Below are positions 7,859 through 15,608 of a stretch of 64,000 nt of DNA, in pieces. Under the pieces are notes generated by a model. That model was not told where the DNA came from, ran no database searches, and saw only the letters and a program-made list of their open reading frames with translations. Origin of the DNA: Caldilineaceae bacterium (GTDB lineage Bacteria; Chloroflexota; Anaerolineae; Caldilineales; Caldilineaceae); assembly GCA_019637645.1 (NCBI GenBank), contig JAHBVH010000007.1, positions 94,649 to 158,648 of the forward strand, in the 5' to 3' direction. Position 1 is the stretch's first letter; each line of letters begins with the position of its first letter. A program made the position numbers and the translations under genes.

Positions 7859-10800
7859 ATGATGCTATCCATTCACCTATTGGGCGCGCCCACGATCACC
7901 TATGCTGGACAACCGTTGCCGGTCACACGCCGGAAAAGCCGGGCCATGCTCTATTATCTGGCGGCCCATGCCACTCCCCTTGCCCGCGACCACTTACTGG
8001 CCTTTTTCTGGCCCGATACCGACCGCCAAGGTGCCCAGCAAAATCTCCGCACGACCCTCTATGGGCTGCGCAAAATTGTGGGGGAGTGGCTTCAAGTAGA
8101 GGATGACAGTGTAGCGTTGACCGGCAAGCTCGAGGTCGATGTACGGAGCTTGGCCGTCCACTTAGGCCAGCCGAGTATCGGTCTACCGGAGTTGCAAGCC
8201 ACGCTTGCGCTCTACCAAGGCGATTTTCTGCGTGATTTTACCCTGCCCGATTTACCCGAATTTGATGATTGGGCGGCGACCGAGCGCGAATACTACCGCC
8301 GTTTGGCTGTCAGTGGCTTTACCCGGTTAAGCCAACTCTATGAAGCCCAGCAAGCCTATCGGAGCGCGATCAACGCGCTCGATCAGGCCCTCCTGCTGGA
8401 ACCCTTGCAAGAAGATGTGCAACGGAATGCTCTGCGTTTGCAATATTGGGCGGGTGATCGCGCCGGGGCAATTCGGCGCTATGAACAGTTGCGTGCGCTC
8501 CTGGCCGAGGAGATGGGGGTGCCGCCCATGGAAGAGACGCAAGCACTCTACGATGCTATGATTACCGATACCTTGCCCGCGGCTCCGGCTCCGGCGGCTC
8601 CGGCGGCCCCGCTGGCCCCGTTGCCGCGCCCGGCCCCGATGATCATGCCGCTGGTCTGGCAGGGAGTCCAAGCCTTGCCCTTTGTGGGGCGTGCGGCGGA
8701 ATTACAGACCTTGACCGCGCTAGCCGCAGGCCATGAGCTGCTCTTGATCGAAGGCGAAAGTGGGATTGGCAAATCCCGCTTGCTAGAAGAGTTTGTGCTG
8801 CGGTGCCAACAACAGGGCCGCACCTCCCTTGTTTTGCTCGGTCAGGCGCGTGAATTAGAGGCAACGCTGCCCTATCAACCGCTGTTGGAAGCGCTACGCG
8901 CGCTCTTTGTCCAGCCACAGTGGTCCACCCTTTCCCGTAATCTCGATCTCACTCCACTGTGGCGGGCAGAAGTAGCACGGTTGCTGCCCGAATTAGCCCC
9001 CGAACAGGATGCCCGGCCAGCCTCCGCGCTGGCGGTGGATGAATTGCGCCTTTGGGAGGGCATCAGCCAATTTTTGTTGGCCTTGGCGCGTCAACAGCCG
9101 TTAGTGTTGGCCTTTGATGATCTACACTGGGCCGATGCCTCGACGATCCGCCTATTGGGCTATCTCCTGCGCAAGGTGGCCCAACAACAGGCCGCGATTA
9201 CCTTTGTCGCCACCGCGCGTGCGGTCACTGCCCCCGCGCCGCTGGCCTTATTGATCGAGACCCTGTTGCGCGAAGGGCGGTTGCAGCGTTTCCCGCTGCA
9301 ACGATTGGCCGCGACCGAGATCGCCCAGCTCACCGAACAGCTTCCCATCCAAGATGCTGCGTTCCTGGCTGCTTGGCTCACCGAGCTTTCCGAAGGCAAC
9401 CCCTTTATCTTAGTCGAGCTATTGCACTATGCGCGCGACCAACAACTGCTGCTCTCCGATGGTCGCCTGGATCGCACCGCCCTCGCGGCCAGCCAAGTTG
9501 TGCCACAGACGGTCTATGCGTTGATCCGGGCCCGCCTGGCGCGGCTTTCCGAAGCAGGGCGACAGGTGTTGAATGCCGCTTCGGTCATTGGCCGTGAGTT
9601 TGAGATCGAAACGGTGGCGCGCACGGTGGCGCTTTCCGACGCGGCGGTCTTAAATAGTCTGGATGAATTACAGGGGAATGGTCTGATCCAGCCGCTGGCG
9701 GGCCTCCGCTATCGCTTTGATCATCAACTGACGTTGGAAGTTGCCTACCAAGAGATGGGAGAGCCGCGGCATCGCTTATTACACCGGCGGGTGGCCGAAG
9801 CGCTAGAAGCGTTGCATCGCAACCGATTGGAGCCGATCGCGGGCTTGTTGGCCTATCACTTTGCCGAAGGCCACTTGCCCGAGCAGGTGGCCCACTATGC
9901 CTTTCTCGCGGGCGATCAGGCGACGAAGCTGGCTGCTTGGCGCGAAGCCATGGCCTTTTATGAGCAGGCCGCGGCGGCGGCGGCTCAATTTACTGATCAG
10001 TCGCAACACCAACGCATCTTGGCGGCCTTGGGCAATGCCGCGCTCCATGCGGGGCAAAGTCATCGGGCGATAGAGGTGCTGCGGCTGGCGCTTAGCCTGA
10101 AGGAAGCGAGTACGCAGCCCGTTGCCGAAGAGGTGCTCTATGCCAATCTCATTGAGGCGTTGATGTTTGGCACCCGCTACGCGGAACTGCTGGCCTTGGT
10201 CGAAACGCTGCAAAGTGGCAAGGTGGATGAAGGTCCGCTGGATGGACAGCGCCATCCCACCGTGGCAAGCTTCGCCACCTATTTCCGCGGCATTGCCTTG
10301 GCGCAAATGGGTGGCGATTTTGCGGAAGCCGTGCGCTATTTGCAAAAGGCCGAAGGCTGGCTCAGCCAGCAGCAGACGCCAACCAAAGGGGGGGTGACGC
10401 TAGGGGACATTCGCTTTGAGCTGGGGAATATTGCCGCCCGCCGGGGTGATCTGACCACCGCCCTTGCCTATTTCCATTCGGCTTTTACCATAAGCCAATC
10501 CATGCAGACCGACCGTGAATTACGGATTCACATTTTAGCCTGCAATAATTTGGCCTATCATCTCCATCTGGTCCATGACCCAACCGCAATCGACTATGTT
10601 CGGCGTGGGCTGGCGCTGGCCCAAGAGAAAGGTGCGCTGTCGGCCTTGCCTTATCTCTATTCAACCTTGGGCGAGCTTGCACTAGCGCAGCATGATCTCG
10701 CTGCCGCCGAGCAAGCTTTTCAAGAGGGGCTCTCCTTAGCTCGGCAGTTTGGGGCCGCCGAACGCGTCGCCGGGTTGATCGCCAACCTGGGCTTATTGGC

Positions 10801-11041
10801 CCAAGCGCGCGGTGACCAAGCCACGGCACGTCGGCTGCTAGCCGAGGCGTTAGAACAGACCGATGCTCTCCAGATTCGCTTTCCCTCGGCGCAGATCCGC
10901 CTTTGGCTTGCGCCTCTGCTCCCTGCGGCGGACGCCCAACACCTCTTGCACGATGCCCGTCGTATCGCGCAAGAAGATGGCTATCAACAGTTGCTGACCC
11001 AAGCCGAGCAATTATGGAACGACGCCCAAAAAACTTTGTAA
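7859..11041 (+). CDS. SARP/AfsR-like transcriptional activator (BTAD-AAA-TPR)
   Basis: 1060 residues. Residues 1-90 are a short winged-helix region of the type that precedes BTAD domains (IHLLGAPTITYAGQPLP, then LRTTLYGLRKIVG). Residues about 95-240 are the BTAD region. After an Ala/Pro linker (about 240-260) comes a STAND/AAA-type ATPase with Walker A GESGIGKS (299-306) and Walker B LAFDDLHWAD (about 417-426). The C-terminal half (about 650-1055) is Ala/Leu-rich helical repeats, probably TPRs. Such proteins are signal-gated activators that bind direct repeats near -35. The ATG at 7859 is followed by a second ATG. A triple 11-nt direct repeat lies just downstream at 11111-11143, so regulation of the next gene is plausible (inference). 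Confidence 0.85.
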   Translation: MMLSIHLLGAPTITYAGQPLPVTRRKSRAMLYYLAAHATPLARDHLLAFFWPDTDRQGAQQNLRTTLYGLRKIVGEWLQVEDDSVALTGKLEVDVRSLAVHLGQPSIGLPELQATLALYQGDFLRDFTLPDLPEFDDWAATEREYYRRLAVSGFTRLSQLYEAQQAYRSAINALDQALLLEPLQEDVQRNALRLQYWAGDRAGAIRRYEQLRALLAEEMGVPPMEETQALYDAMITDTLPAAPAPAAPAAPLAPLPRPAPMIMPLVWQGVQALPFVGRAAELQTLTALAAGHELLLIEGESGIGKSRLLEEFVLRCQQQGRTSLVLLGQARELEATLPYQPLLEALRALFVQPQWSTLSRNLDLTPLWRAEVARLLPELAPEQDARPASALAVDELRLWEGISQFLLALARQQPLVLAFDDLHWADASTIRLLGYLLRKVAQQQAAITFVATARAVTAPAPLALLIETLLREGRLQRFPLQRLAATEIAQLTEQLPIQDAAFLAAWLTELSEGNPFILVELLHYARDQQLLLSDGRLDRTALAASQVVPQTVYALIRARLARLSEAGRQVLNAASVIGREFEIETVARTVALSDAAVLNSLDELQGNGLIQPLAGLRYRFDHQLTLEVAYQEMGEPRHRLLHRRVAEALEALHRNRLEPIAGLLAYHFAEGHLPEQVAHYAFLAGDQATKLAAWREAMAFYEQAAAAAAQFTDQSQHQRILAALGNAALHAGQSHRAIEVLRLALSLKEASTQPVAEEVLYANLIEALMFGTRYAELLALVETLQSGKVDEGPLDGQRHPTVASFATYFRGIALAQMGGDFAEAVRYLQKAEGWLSQQQTPTKGGVTLGDIRFELGNIAARRGDLTTALAYFHSAFTISQSMQTDRELRIHILACNNLAYHLHLVHDPTAIDYVRRGLALAQEKGALSALPYLYSTLGELALAQHDLAAAEQAFQEGLSLARQFGAAERVAGLIANLGLLAQARGDQATARRLLAEALEQTDALQIRFPSAQIRLWLAPLLPAADAQHLLHDARRIAQEDGYQQLLTQAEQLWNDAQKTL

Positions 11042-11065
11042 ACAGCATCGTTGGTCGGTCATGCC

Positions 11066-11096
11066 GAGCTGTCCGGTTTTCAAAACCTAACCGCTC
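11066..11096. repeat. Degenerate palindrome of the interspersed family, possible terminator
   Basis: GAGCTGTCCGGTTTT is followed after one base by AAAACCTAACCGCTC; 12 of 15 positions pair. It sits 24 bp after the activator stop and resembles the AACCTGACAGGTT cores elsewhere. It may help terminate transcription. Confidence 0.4.
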
Positions 11097-11110
11097 TAGG
11101 GCATGAGCTT

Positions 11111-11154
11111 GCTCACGTTTTGTTCACGCCTCGTTCACGCTCCGCCGTTATACT
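11111..11154 (+). promoter_or_regulatory. Three 11-nt direct repeats plus -10 box: candidate activator-dependent promoter
   Basis: Three consecutive 11-nt units start at 11111 (GCTCACGTTTT), 11122 (GTTCACGCCTC) and 11133 (GTTCACGCTCC). A good -10, TATACT, follows at 11149-11154. The second and third repeats cover the place where a -35 box should be, and no consensus -35 is present. This is the layout used by OmpR-fold activators, including SARP and PhoB/PhoP proteins, which bind 11-nt-spaced direct repeats. The site lies between the SARP-like gene and the CatE-like gene. Confidence 0.5.
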
Positions 11155-11233
11155 CTCCTTATCGATAGCCAAATATACCACGCGTTAGGCTGTGTATTGC
11201 GCTATTTGTATCGTAAAAAGAGGATGAGTTTCC

Positions 11234-12085
11234 ATGACTACAATTCACCCAGCCACCCAGATCGGGGCTGTCGCTTTGACCGTTGCCGATTTGGGGCGTT
11301 CCGTAACGTTTTATCAGAAAAATATAGGGCTGACTGTCCAGTCACAAAGCGCGACGGCAGCCGTGCTGGGCGCGGGCGAGCGTACGCTGCTCCATCTCCA
11401 TGCCTTGCCGGGGGCACGCTATGCCCCCCGGACCACAGGGCTTTATCATTTTGCCTTGCGGGTTCCTTCCCGCCTGGAACTGGCGCGTACGATTGAAAAT
11501 CTGGCCAGCACCCGCACAACGATTGATGGTGCTTCGGATCATACGGTGAGCGAGGCGCTCTATCTGCATGACCCCGACCGGCATGGGATTGAAATTTATC
11601 GCGATCGGCCGCGCGCCGATTGGTACGACCGCGCGGGTAATTTTCTGATGGATACCCATCGGCTTGATTTTGAAGGGATCATGGGCGAGTTAGCGGGCGA
11701 CAGTCAAGCCTGGCAAGGTCTCCACCCAGATACGGATATGGGGCACATTCATCTCCGTGTTGCCGAGATCAAACAGACGGGCGACTTTTATCAGAAAATC
11801 TTGGGCTTTGGGGTGATGGCGACGATGGATAGCGCCCTGTTTGTCAGTGCCGGTGGTTACCATCATCATATCGGGATGAATGTCTGGGCGGGTGTCGGTG
11901 TTCCTGCGCCTGCTTGTGACGCGGCGCGCTTGCTCAGCTATGAAATTCTGTTACCCGACGCGGCGGCCTTGACGGCTGTGCTGCAACGGGCGACTGCCGC
12001 TGGTGTGGAAGCTGTGCAACAAGAAACCGGTTGGCTGGTGCGCGATCCGTCGTCCAATCCCATTTTGCTGCGTTCCCTCCCGTAA
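11234..12085 (+). CDS. VOC-family dioxygenase, CatE-like (catechol 2,3-dioxygenase family)
   Basis: 283 residues with two vicinal-oxygen-chelate modules. The first (about 8-115) begins IGAVALTVADLGRSVTFYQ and contains YHFALRV and DPDRHGIEIYRDRP. The second (about 165-280) begins MGHIHLRVAEI and contains the His-rich GGYHHHIGMNVW. Candidate metal ligands are the His in GHIHL and one in YHHHIG, with a late Glu. Length and motifs fit Bacillus CatE-type ring-cleavage or glyoxalase-like proteins; the true substrate is not certain. AGAGGATGAG lies before the ATG. The gene follows the triple direct-repeat promoter, suggesting control by the upstream activator (inference). Confidence 0.8.
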   Translation: MTTIHPATQIGAVALTVADLGRSVTFYQKNIGLTVQSQSATAAVLGAGERTLLHLHALPGARYAPRTTGLYHFALRVPSRLELARTIENLASTRTTIDGASDHTVSEALYLHDPDRHGIEIYRDRPRADWYDRAGNFLMDTHRLDFEGIMGELAGDSQAWQGLHPDTDMGHIHLRVAEIKQTGDFYQKILGFGVMATMDSALFVSAGGYHHHIGMNVWAGVGVPAPACDAARLLSYEILLPDAAALTAVLQRATAAGVEAVQQETGWLVRDPSSNPILLRSLP

Positions 12086-12088
12086 AGC

Positions 12089-12132
12089 GTTGCTGATGAC
12101 CCGCGCCCATGGTCGGTGCGGTCATCAGCCGC
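12089..12132 (+). terminator. Hairpin after the dioxygenase gene
   Basis: GCTGATGAC (12092-12100) pairs with GTCATCAGC (12121-12129), extended inward by CGC/GCG with one bulge. It begins a few bases after the stop at 12085. No T-run follows, so it may be a processing or weak termination site. Confidence 0.5.
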
Positions 12133-12238
12133 ATAACGTTTGCCGGGCTTGATCGGGAGCGAGCCGAGACACGTGAGCACGAAGCACCTTTCGGGCCATG
12201 TTGGCGGCCTTATCAACCGGCTATTTATCATCCTGAGA

Positions 12239-12314
12239 AGTTACGCAGTTGAGCAGCGTGACCAGAGACCTGACAGCTTTAACAAAGCTATCCGGTCTGG
12301 CCCAAGTGCGTAAC
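12239..12314. repeat. Interspersed palindromic element (76 bp)
   Basis: Starts AGTTACGCAGTTG and ends CCAAGTGCGTAA, with an internal imperfect palindrome around ACCTGACAGC. The copy at 19659-19734 has the same length and similar internal text. It forms part of the leader region of the DoxX gene. Confidence 0.7.
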
Positions 12315-12345
12315 GCCTAATTCTATCAAAAGAGGAGTAAAGTTC

Positions 12346-12759
12346 GTGAACAATACAACGTCTGCCCAGAGTTGGGGTCTGCTCATTTTGCGCCTAGTGG
12401 TGGGCCTAATCTTTGCGGTGCACGGGGCTCAAAAGTTTTTCATGTTTGGGCTAGATGGCACGGCGGGTTTTCTCGGCTCTCTAGGGATCCCGCTCCCGCA
12501 GATTGCTGCGATTGTCCTCATTCTGATCGAACTGGTCGGTGGTGTGGCCTTGCTGCTTGGGTTGGGCACCCGCTATGTGGCCGCGTTGCTAGCGGTTGAC
12601 ATGGTTGTCGCCTTGCTGACCGTACACCTCCCCAATGGCTTTTTTGTCGATGGCGGTGGGGTTGAATTTGTCTTGCTGTTGCTGGCGAGCGCGCTCTTCT
12701 TTGCGCTGAATGGTGCTGGTAGCCTATCGCTGGATAAACGGCTGTTCCAGCGCGCGTAG
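12346..12759 (+). CDS. DoxX family membrane protein
   Basis: 137 residues from a GTG at 12346, chosen because AGAGGAG sits at the right distance upstream. Four hydrophobic helices cover most of the chain. The first contains LRLVVGLIFAVHGAQKFF, whose HGAQKFF is the DoxX-family signature; ELVGGVALLLGLGTRY is the conserved second block. DoxX/SURF4-type proteins are small membrane proteins linked to redox and thiosulfate or quinone metabolism, but the exact reaction is rarely known. It follows the CatE-like gene, with an interspersed repeat between, and is convergent with the flippase gene. Confidence 0.85.
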   Translation: MNNTTSAQSWGLLILRLVVGLIFAVHGAQKFFMFGLDGTAGFLGSLGIPLPQIAAIVLILIELVGGVALLLGLGTRYVAALLAVDMVVALLTVHLPNGFFVDGGGVEFVLLLLASALFFALNGAGSLSLDKRLFQRA

Positions 12760-12772
12760 CGGGCTGGGATAG

Positions 12773-12810
12773 CCACCGCTGACAGGTTTTCCCAAACCTG
12801 TCAGCGGTGG
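12773..12810. terminator. Perfect 17-bp hairpin between convergent genes
   Basis: CCACCGCTGACAGGTTT (12773-12789) and its exact complement (12794-12810) enclose a 4-nt loop. It lies between the convergent DoxX and flippase genes and contains the family core ACAGGTTT/AAACCTGT. Position and symmetry fit a bidirectional terminator derived from the interspersed palindrome. Confidence 0.6.
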
Positions 12811-12847
12811 ACTGGCCATCTCCCTTTTGCCAACCGTTTCGAGCCAC

Positions 12848-14215
12848 CTAGCCACAAGGCGACCCACGATTCATTCGCCTGCTCACCCACTGATCCCACC
12901 CCAATAAGAGCAACAGTAACCCACTCATCACATAGATCTGGATCACCACAATCTGGGAAAGCGTCTCATGCCGCGTGATCAAGAGCATGACTTGCAGGAT
13001 GCCAGCGACCAAGGCAAAGAGAGTCCCTGCCCGATTCCCCAAGGCTAAATGGTAGTTGATCAAGACATTGGCCAAGGCAAAGATCGCCGTTGCGCTGGCG
13101 TAGAGCCAGAGGAGCGGTGCCACCGTTAGATAGGCCGCGCCAAACAAAACCAGAATAATGAGCTCGGGCCAGAACACAGTGAGCGTGATGATCAAAGCGG
13201 AGACCAGCAGGACCAACCCCAAGCTAATCCATAAAAGCTGACGGTGGGGTTCCTGCCGTTGCTGCTTCTGGGCCACCAGTGGAAACATGGTAATGACCAC
13301 CGACCAAGTGCCAAAAAAGACTATACGCCCAATGAGCGCCAACGCTGCATAATGACCAGCGTCAACACTGTCGAAGAAGCGCTTTACAATCAGCACATCG
13401 CTGTTGTTGATAAGGATCAAGCTGGTTTCACTGATAAAAACGGGCAGGGCAAAGGCGAGCAGGGCGCCGCGTTCGGCGGGCGCTAGGGTCGCGTTGCGCA
13501 GGGCTGGGGTCTGATTGCTGGCGCGTAGGCGGCGCACCCCATAATCCGCGACGAGCCAGGTGGCGATGATCGATAAGGTGAGCCCGAGCACGGCCCCGTT
13601 GGCCGCCCAGCCAATAAAGACGAGGAGCAGACCGATCCCCAAGCGAGCCCACATCTCGGCTTGATAGCTGGCCGCTAGCCAACCAAAATTCATCTGCCCT
13701 TGGAGGAGGCCACGGTCGATCCCTTGGACAAAGTAGAAGGGCAGCCCAATGGCAAAGATCACAAAGAGCCAGGCGGATGTTGTGTGAAAGAAGTTTTGCC
13801 AAAAGATCGCGCCACCGCCTACCAGCAAGAGGCAGATCAGCCCAAACAGCCAAGACCAACGATGTAACCAGCGGCGCAATGCCCACAAGTTGGCTTGATC
13901 CTGGTTGGCGCTGTAGATCGCCGCAAATTTGGCGGCTGTCTGTTGAAAGCCAGCGGTAATAAAGGTGAGAAAGAGAAAGAGCGTAATGACAATGCTGACA
14001 TCGGCAAAGAGCGCTGGCCCTAACCAACGCCCTAAGATCAGATTGAAGAGATAGTTACCACCATTGACAATGGTCGTGCTGACAAAGAAGAACGCGCTCC
14101 CCGTCAAAAGGTGGTTTCCGGTGAGACGCTGGGTCAACCGTTGCCAAGCGCCATGTTGGCTTTGCGGTGCCAACATGGCGCTTGCCCTACGCTCGGCTTG
14201 TTCTGTCTCAAACAT
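12848..14215 (-). CDS. Wzx-like polysaccharide flippase
   Basis: 455 residues with about twelve hydrophobic helices. The N-terminal block FFVSTTIVNGGNYLFNLILGRWLGP, the phrase AGFQQTAAKFAAIY and the overall size fit the polysaccharide biosynthesis/MOP flippase superfamily. These proteins move lipid-linked glycans across the cytoplasmic membrane. It is the last gene of the eight-gene leftward operon, 37 bp after the receiver gene, and its partners in the operon include two glycosyltransferases. Export of the glycan they build is the natural inference. Nothing looks truncated. Confidence 0.82.
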   Translation of the reverse strand: MFETEQAERRASAMLAPQSQHGAWQRLTQRLTGNHLLTGSAFFFVSTTIVNGGNYLFNLILGRWLGPALFADVSIVITLFLFLTFITAGFQQTAAKFAAIYSANQDQANLWALRRWLHRWSWLFGLICLLLVGGGAIFWQNFFHTTSAWLFVIFAIGLPFYFVQGIDRGLLQGQMNFGWLAASYQAEMWARLGIGLLLVFIGWAANGAVLGLTLSIIATWLVADYGVRRLRASNQTPALRNATLAPAERGALLAFALPVFISETSLILINNSDVLIVKRFFDSVDAGHYAALALIGRIVFFGTWSVVITMFPLVAQKQQRQEPHRQLLWISLGLVLLVSALIITLTVFWPELIILVLFGAAYLTVAPLLWLYASATAIFALANVLINYHLALGNRAGTLFALVAGILQVMLLITRHETLSQIVVIQIYVMSGLLLLLLGWDQWVSRRMNRGSPCG

Positions 14216-14252
14216 GAGGATACTCCTGTGGCTTGCTCACCAAGCGAAAGAC

Positions 14253-14648
14253 TTAGGCAAAATGGGTCAGGTGTCGTTTTACGACCTCTAAAAGCTCCCA
14301 GGAGCTGATGGGTTTGGTGAGGAAGTCGGTGGCTCCCGCGGCTTGGGCGCGGACCCGATCTTCATCCAGTACACTGGCGGTGAGCATGATAACTGGCAAT
14401 TGGATCAGCTTACTTTCCTGTCGTAGCTTTTCCAACAGCGTGATGCCATCCATCTCGGGCATGGCAACGTCAATGATGGCGAGATCAAACGACCGCTGGG
14501 CCAGCGCCTGCAGCGCCTCTTGCCCACTGCTAGCGGTTGTGACCTCGTATCCCCCTTTGCGTAATTGGGTACTCACCACACGTAGGGTTACCACATAATC
14601 ATCGACCACCAGGATCGATGGGGTGATTTTTTGATTTTGGGTGTCCAT
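14253..14648 (-). CDS. Stand-alone CheY-like receiver
   Basis: 131 residues from the ATG at 14648; an ATG six codons upstream (14666) is the alternative. AGAAGG precedes the chosen start. It is a single receiver domain: acidic pair in ILVVDDY, phospho-acceptor Asp in AIIDVAMPEMDG, switch Thr in MLTAS and Lys in FLTKPIS. No output domain is attached, so it should signal by protein contact. No histidine kinase lies nearby. In the operon it sits between a STAS antagonist and the flippase, so it may feed a phosphorelay signal into the partner-switching module (inference). Confidence 0.85.
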   Translation of the reverse strand: MDTQNQKITPSILVVDDYVVTLRVVSTQLRKGGYEVTTASSGQEALQALAQRSFDLAIIDVAMPEMDGITLLEKLRQESKLIQLPVIMLTASVLDEDRVRAQAAGATDFLTKPISSWELLEVVKRHLTHFA

Positions 14649-14688
14649 TACCTTCTCGCGGTTCATCCTTTCGCGCGATGAGCCAAGT

Positions 14689-15045
14689 TTAGCGTTGAAA
14701 GGCGGCTACTGCTTCTTCGACCGACGCTTGCATATCAAAGACCCGATCAAACTTCGTGAGGGTGAGAATCCGTTTGACGGGTTCGGCTTGGGGCCATACC
14801 ATGCGCGCATCGCCGCCCCGTTCACGACACTGCTTCAGCGCGCTGACCAAGGCCGCCATCCCCGCGCTATCGAGAAAGGGTGTCTGGCTCAGGTCGAGCA
14901 CAATATGTTTGACGCCGCTATCGAAAATTGTTTGGAGCTGTTTACGAAACTCGCCCGCACGCAGGGTATCTAGGCGGCCCTGGGGGGCAATTGTGACAAT
15001 GCGAATGACTTCTTCGGTCATAGCAAGGTTCAGCGTGTTATTCAT
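14689..15045 (-). CDS. STAS-domain anti-sigma-factor antagonist-like protein
   Basis: 118 residues, a single STAS domain. IVLDLSQTPFLDSAGMAALV carries the conserved DSAG motif; Ser60 is the expected phosphorylation site for an RsbW/SpoIIAB-type kinase. It lies 44 bp after the kinase gene and just before the receiver gene. It is one of two STAS proteins in the operon, a common arrangement when one phosphatase/kinase pair serves two antagonists. The downstream partner is unknown because no sigma factor gene is present. Confidence 0.85.
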   Translation of the reverse strand: MNNTLNLAMTEEVIRIVTIAPQGRLDTLRAGEFRKQLQTIFDSGVKHIVLDLSQTPFLDSAGMAALVSALKQCRERGGDARMVWPQAEPVKRILTLTKFDRVFDMQASVEEAVAAFQR

Positions 15046-15089
15046 CCGTTTATTCCTTTTCTAAAGGTCTCGCGGCGTAAGTCTATGAG

Positions 15090-15608
15090 CTATCCGACAA
15101 CGGGGATGAGCTTGGTTAACTTCCACAGATTGCCATTCGGGCTGTGGCTATACTCAACGACATCGATCAATTGGTGGATCAAGAAAAGGCCAAAGCCATG
15201 TTCCTGTAGTTCGCCCAGTCGTGGTGCGGGTACTTGGGTTGGGTTAAAGGTCTCTCCTGTATCTTCGAAATGGATGCATAGACGGAGTGGTTGCTCTTCC
15301 AGCACAAGCTCCATGTGAATGCGTCCTGGGCGATTCGCATAGGCATGCGTGATGATGTTGACACCGATCTCTTGGATCGCCAGCTCTAAGTTATAGCGAA
15401 TAATTTCTTCTTCTTCTAGATTCGGCAGATTTTCGAGCATGGCACAGGCACAGCGGCTGAGTAGGTGGACATGCGCCAGTTCTGCCGGAATATCCAAGCG
15501 GACGACTTGTGCGAACGGGGTGGCAATTGGGGGGGGGGCCTCACCTTCATCAGTGGATTCCCTTGGATCGACGGCAAGCCGCGCGTTAGGTTCAGCTTGG
15601 TATGACAT
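15090..15608 (-). CDS. RsbW-like serine kinase (HATPase, anti-sigma type)
   Basis: 172 residues. After a poorly conserved N-terminal extension (about 1-35) comes a GHKL ATPase domain. The N-box is LAIQEIGVNIITHAY (Glu80, Asn84), the G1 box FEDTGETF (Asp106) and the G2-like box EHGFGLFLI. These are features of the RsbW/SpoIIAB family, which phosphorylate STAS antagonists and bind a target protein. The first 17 bp overlap the end of the phosphatase gene, suggesting coupled translation. The target is unknown: no sigma factor gene lies in the window. Confidence 0.85.
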   Translation of the reverse strand: MSYQAEPNARLAVDPRESTDEGEAPPPIATPFAQVVRLDIPAELAHVHLLSRCACAMLENLPNLEEEEIIRYNLELAIQEIGVNIITHAYANRPGRIHMELVLEEQPLRLCIHFEDTGETFNPTQVPAPRLGELQEHGFGLFLIHQLIDVVEYSHSPNGNLWKLTKLIPVVG

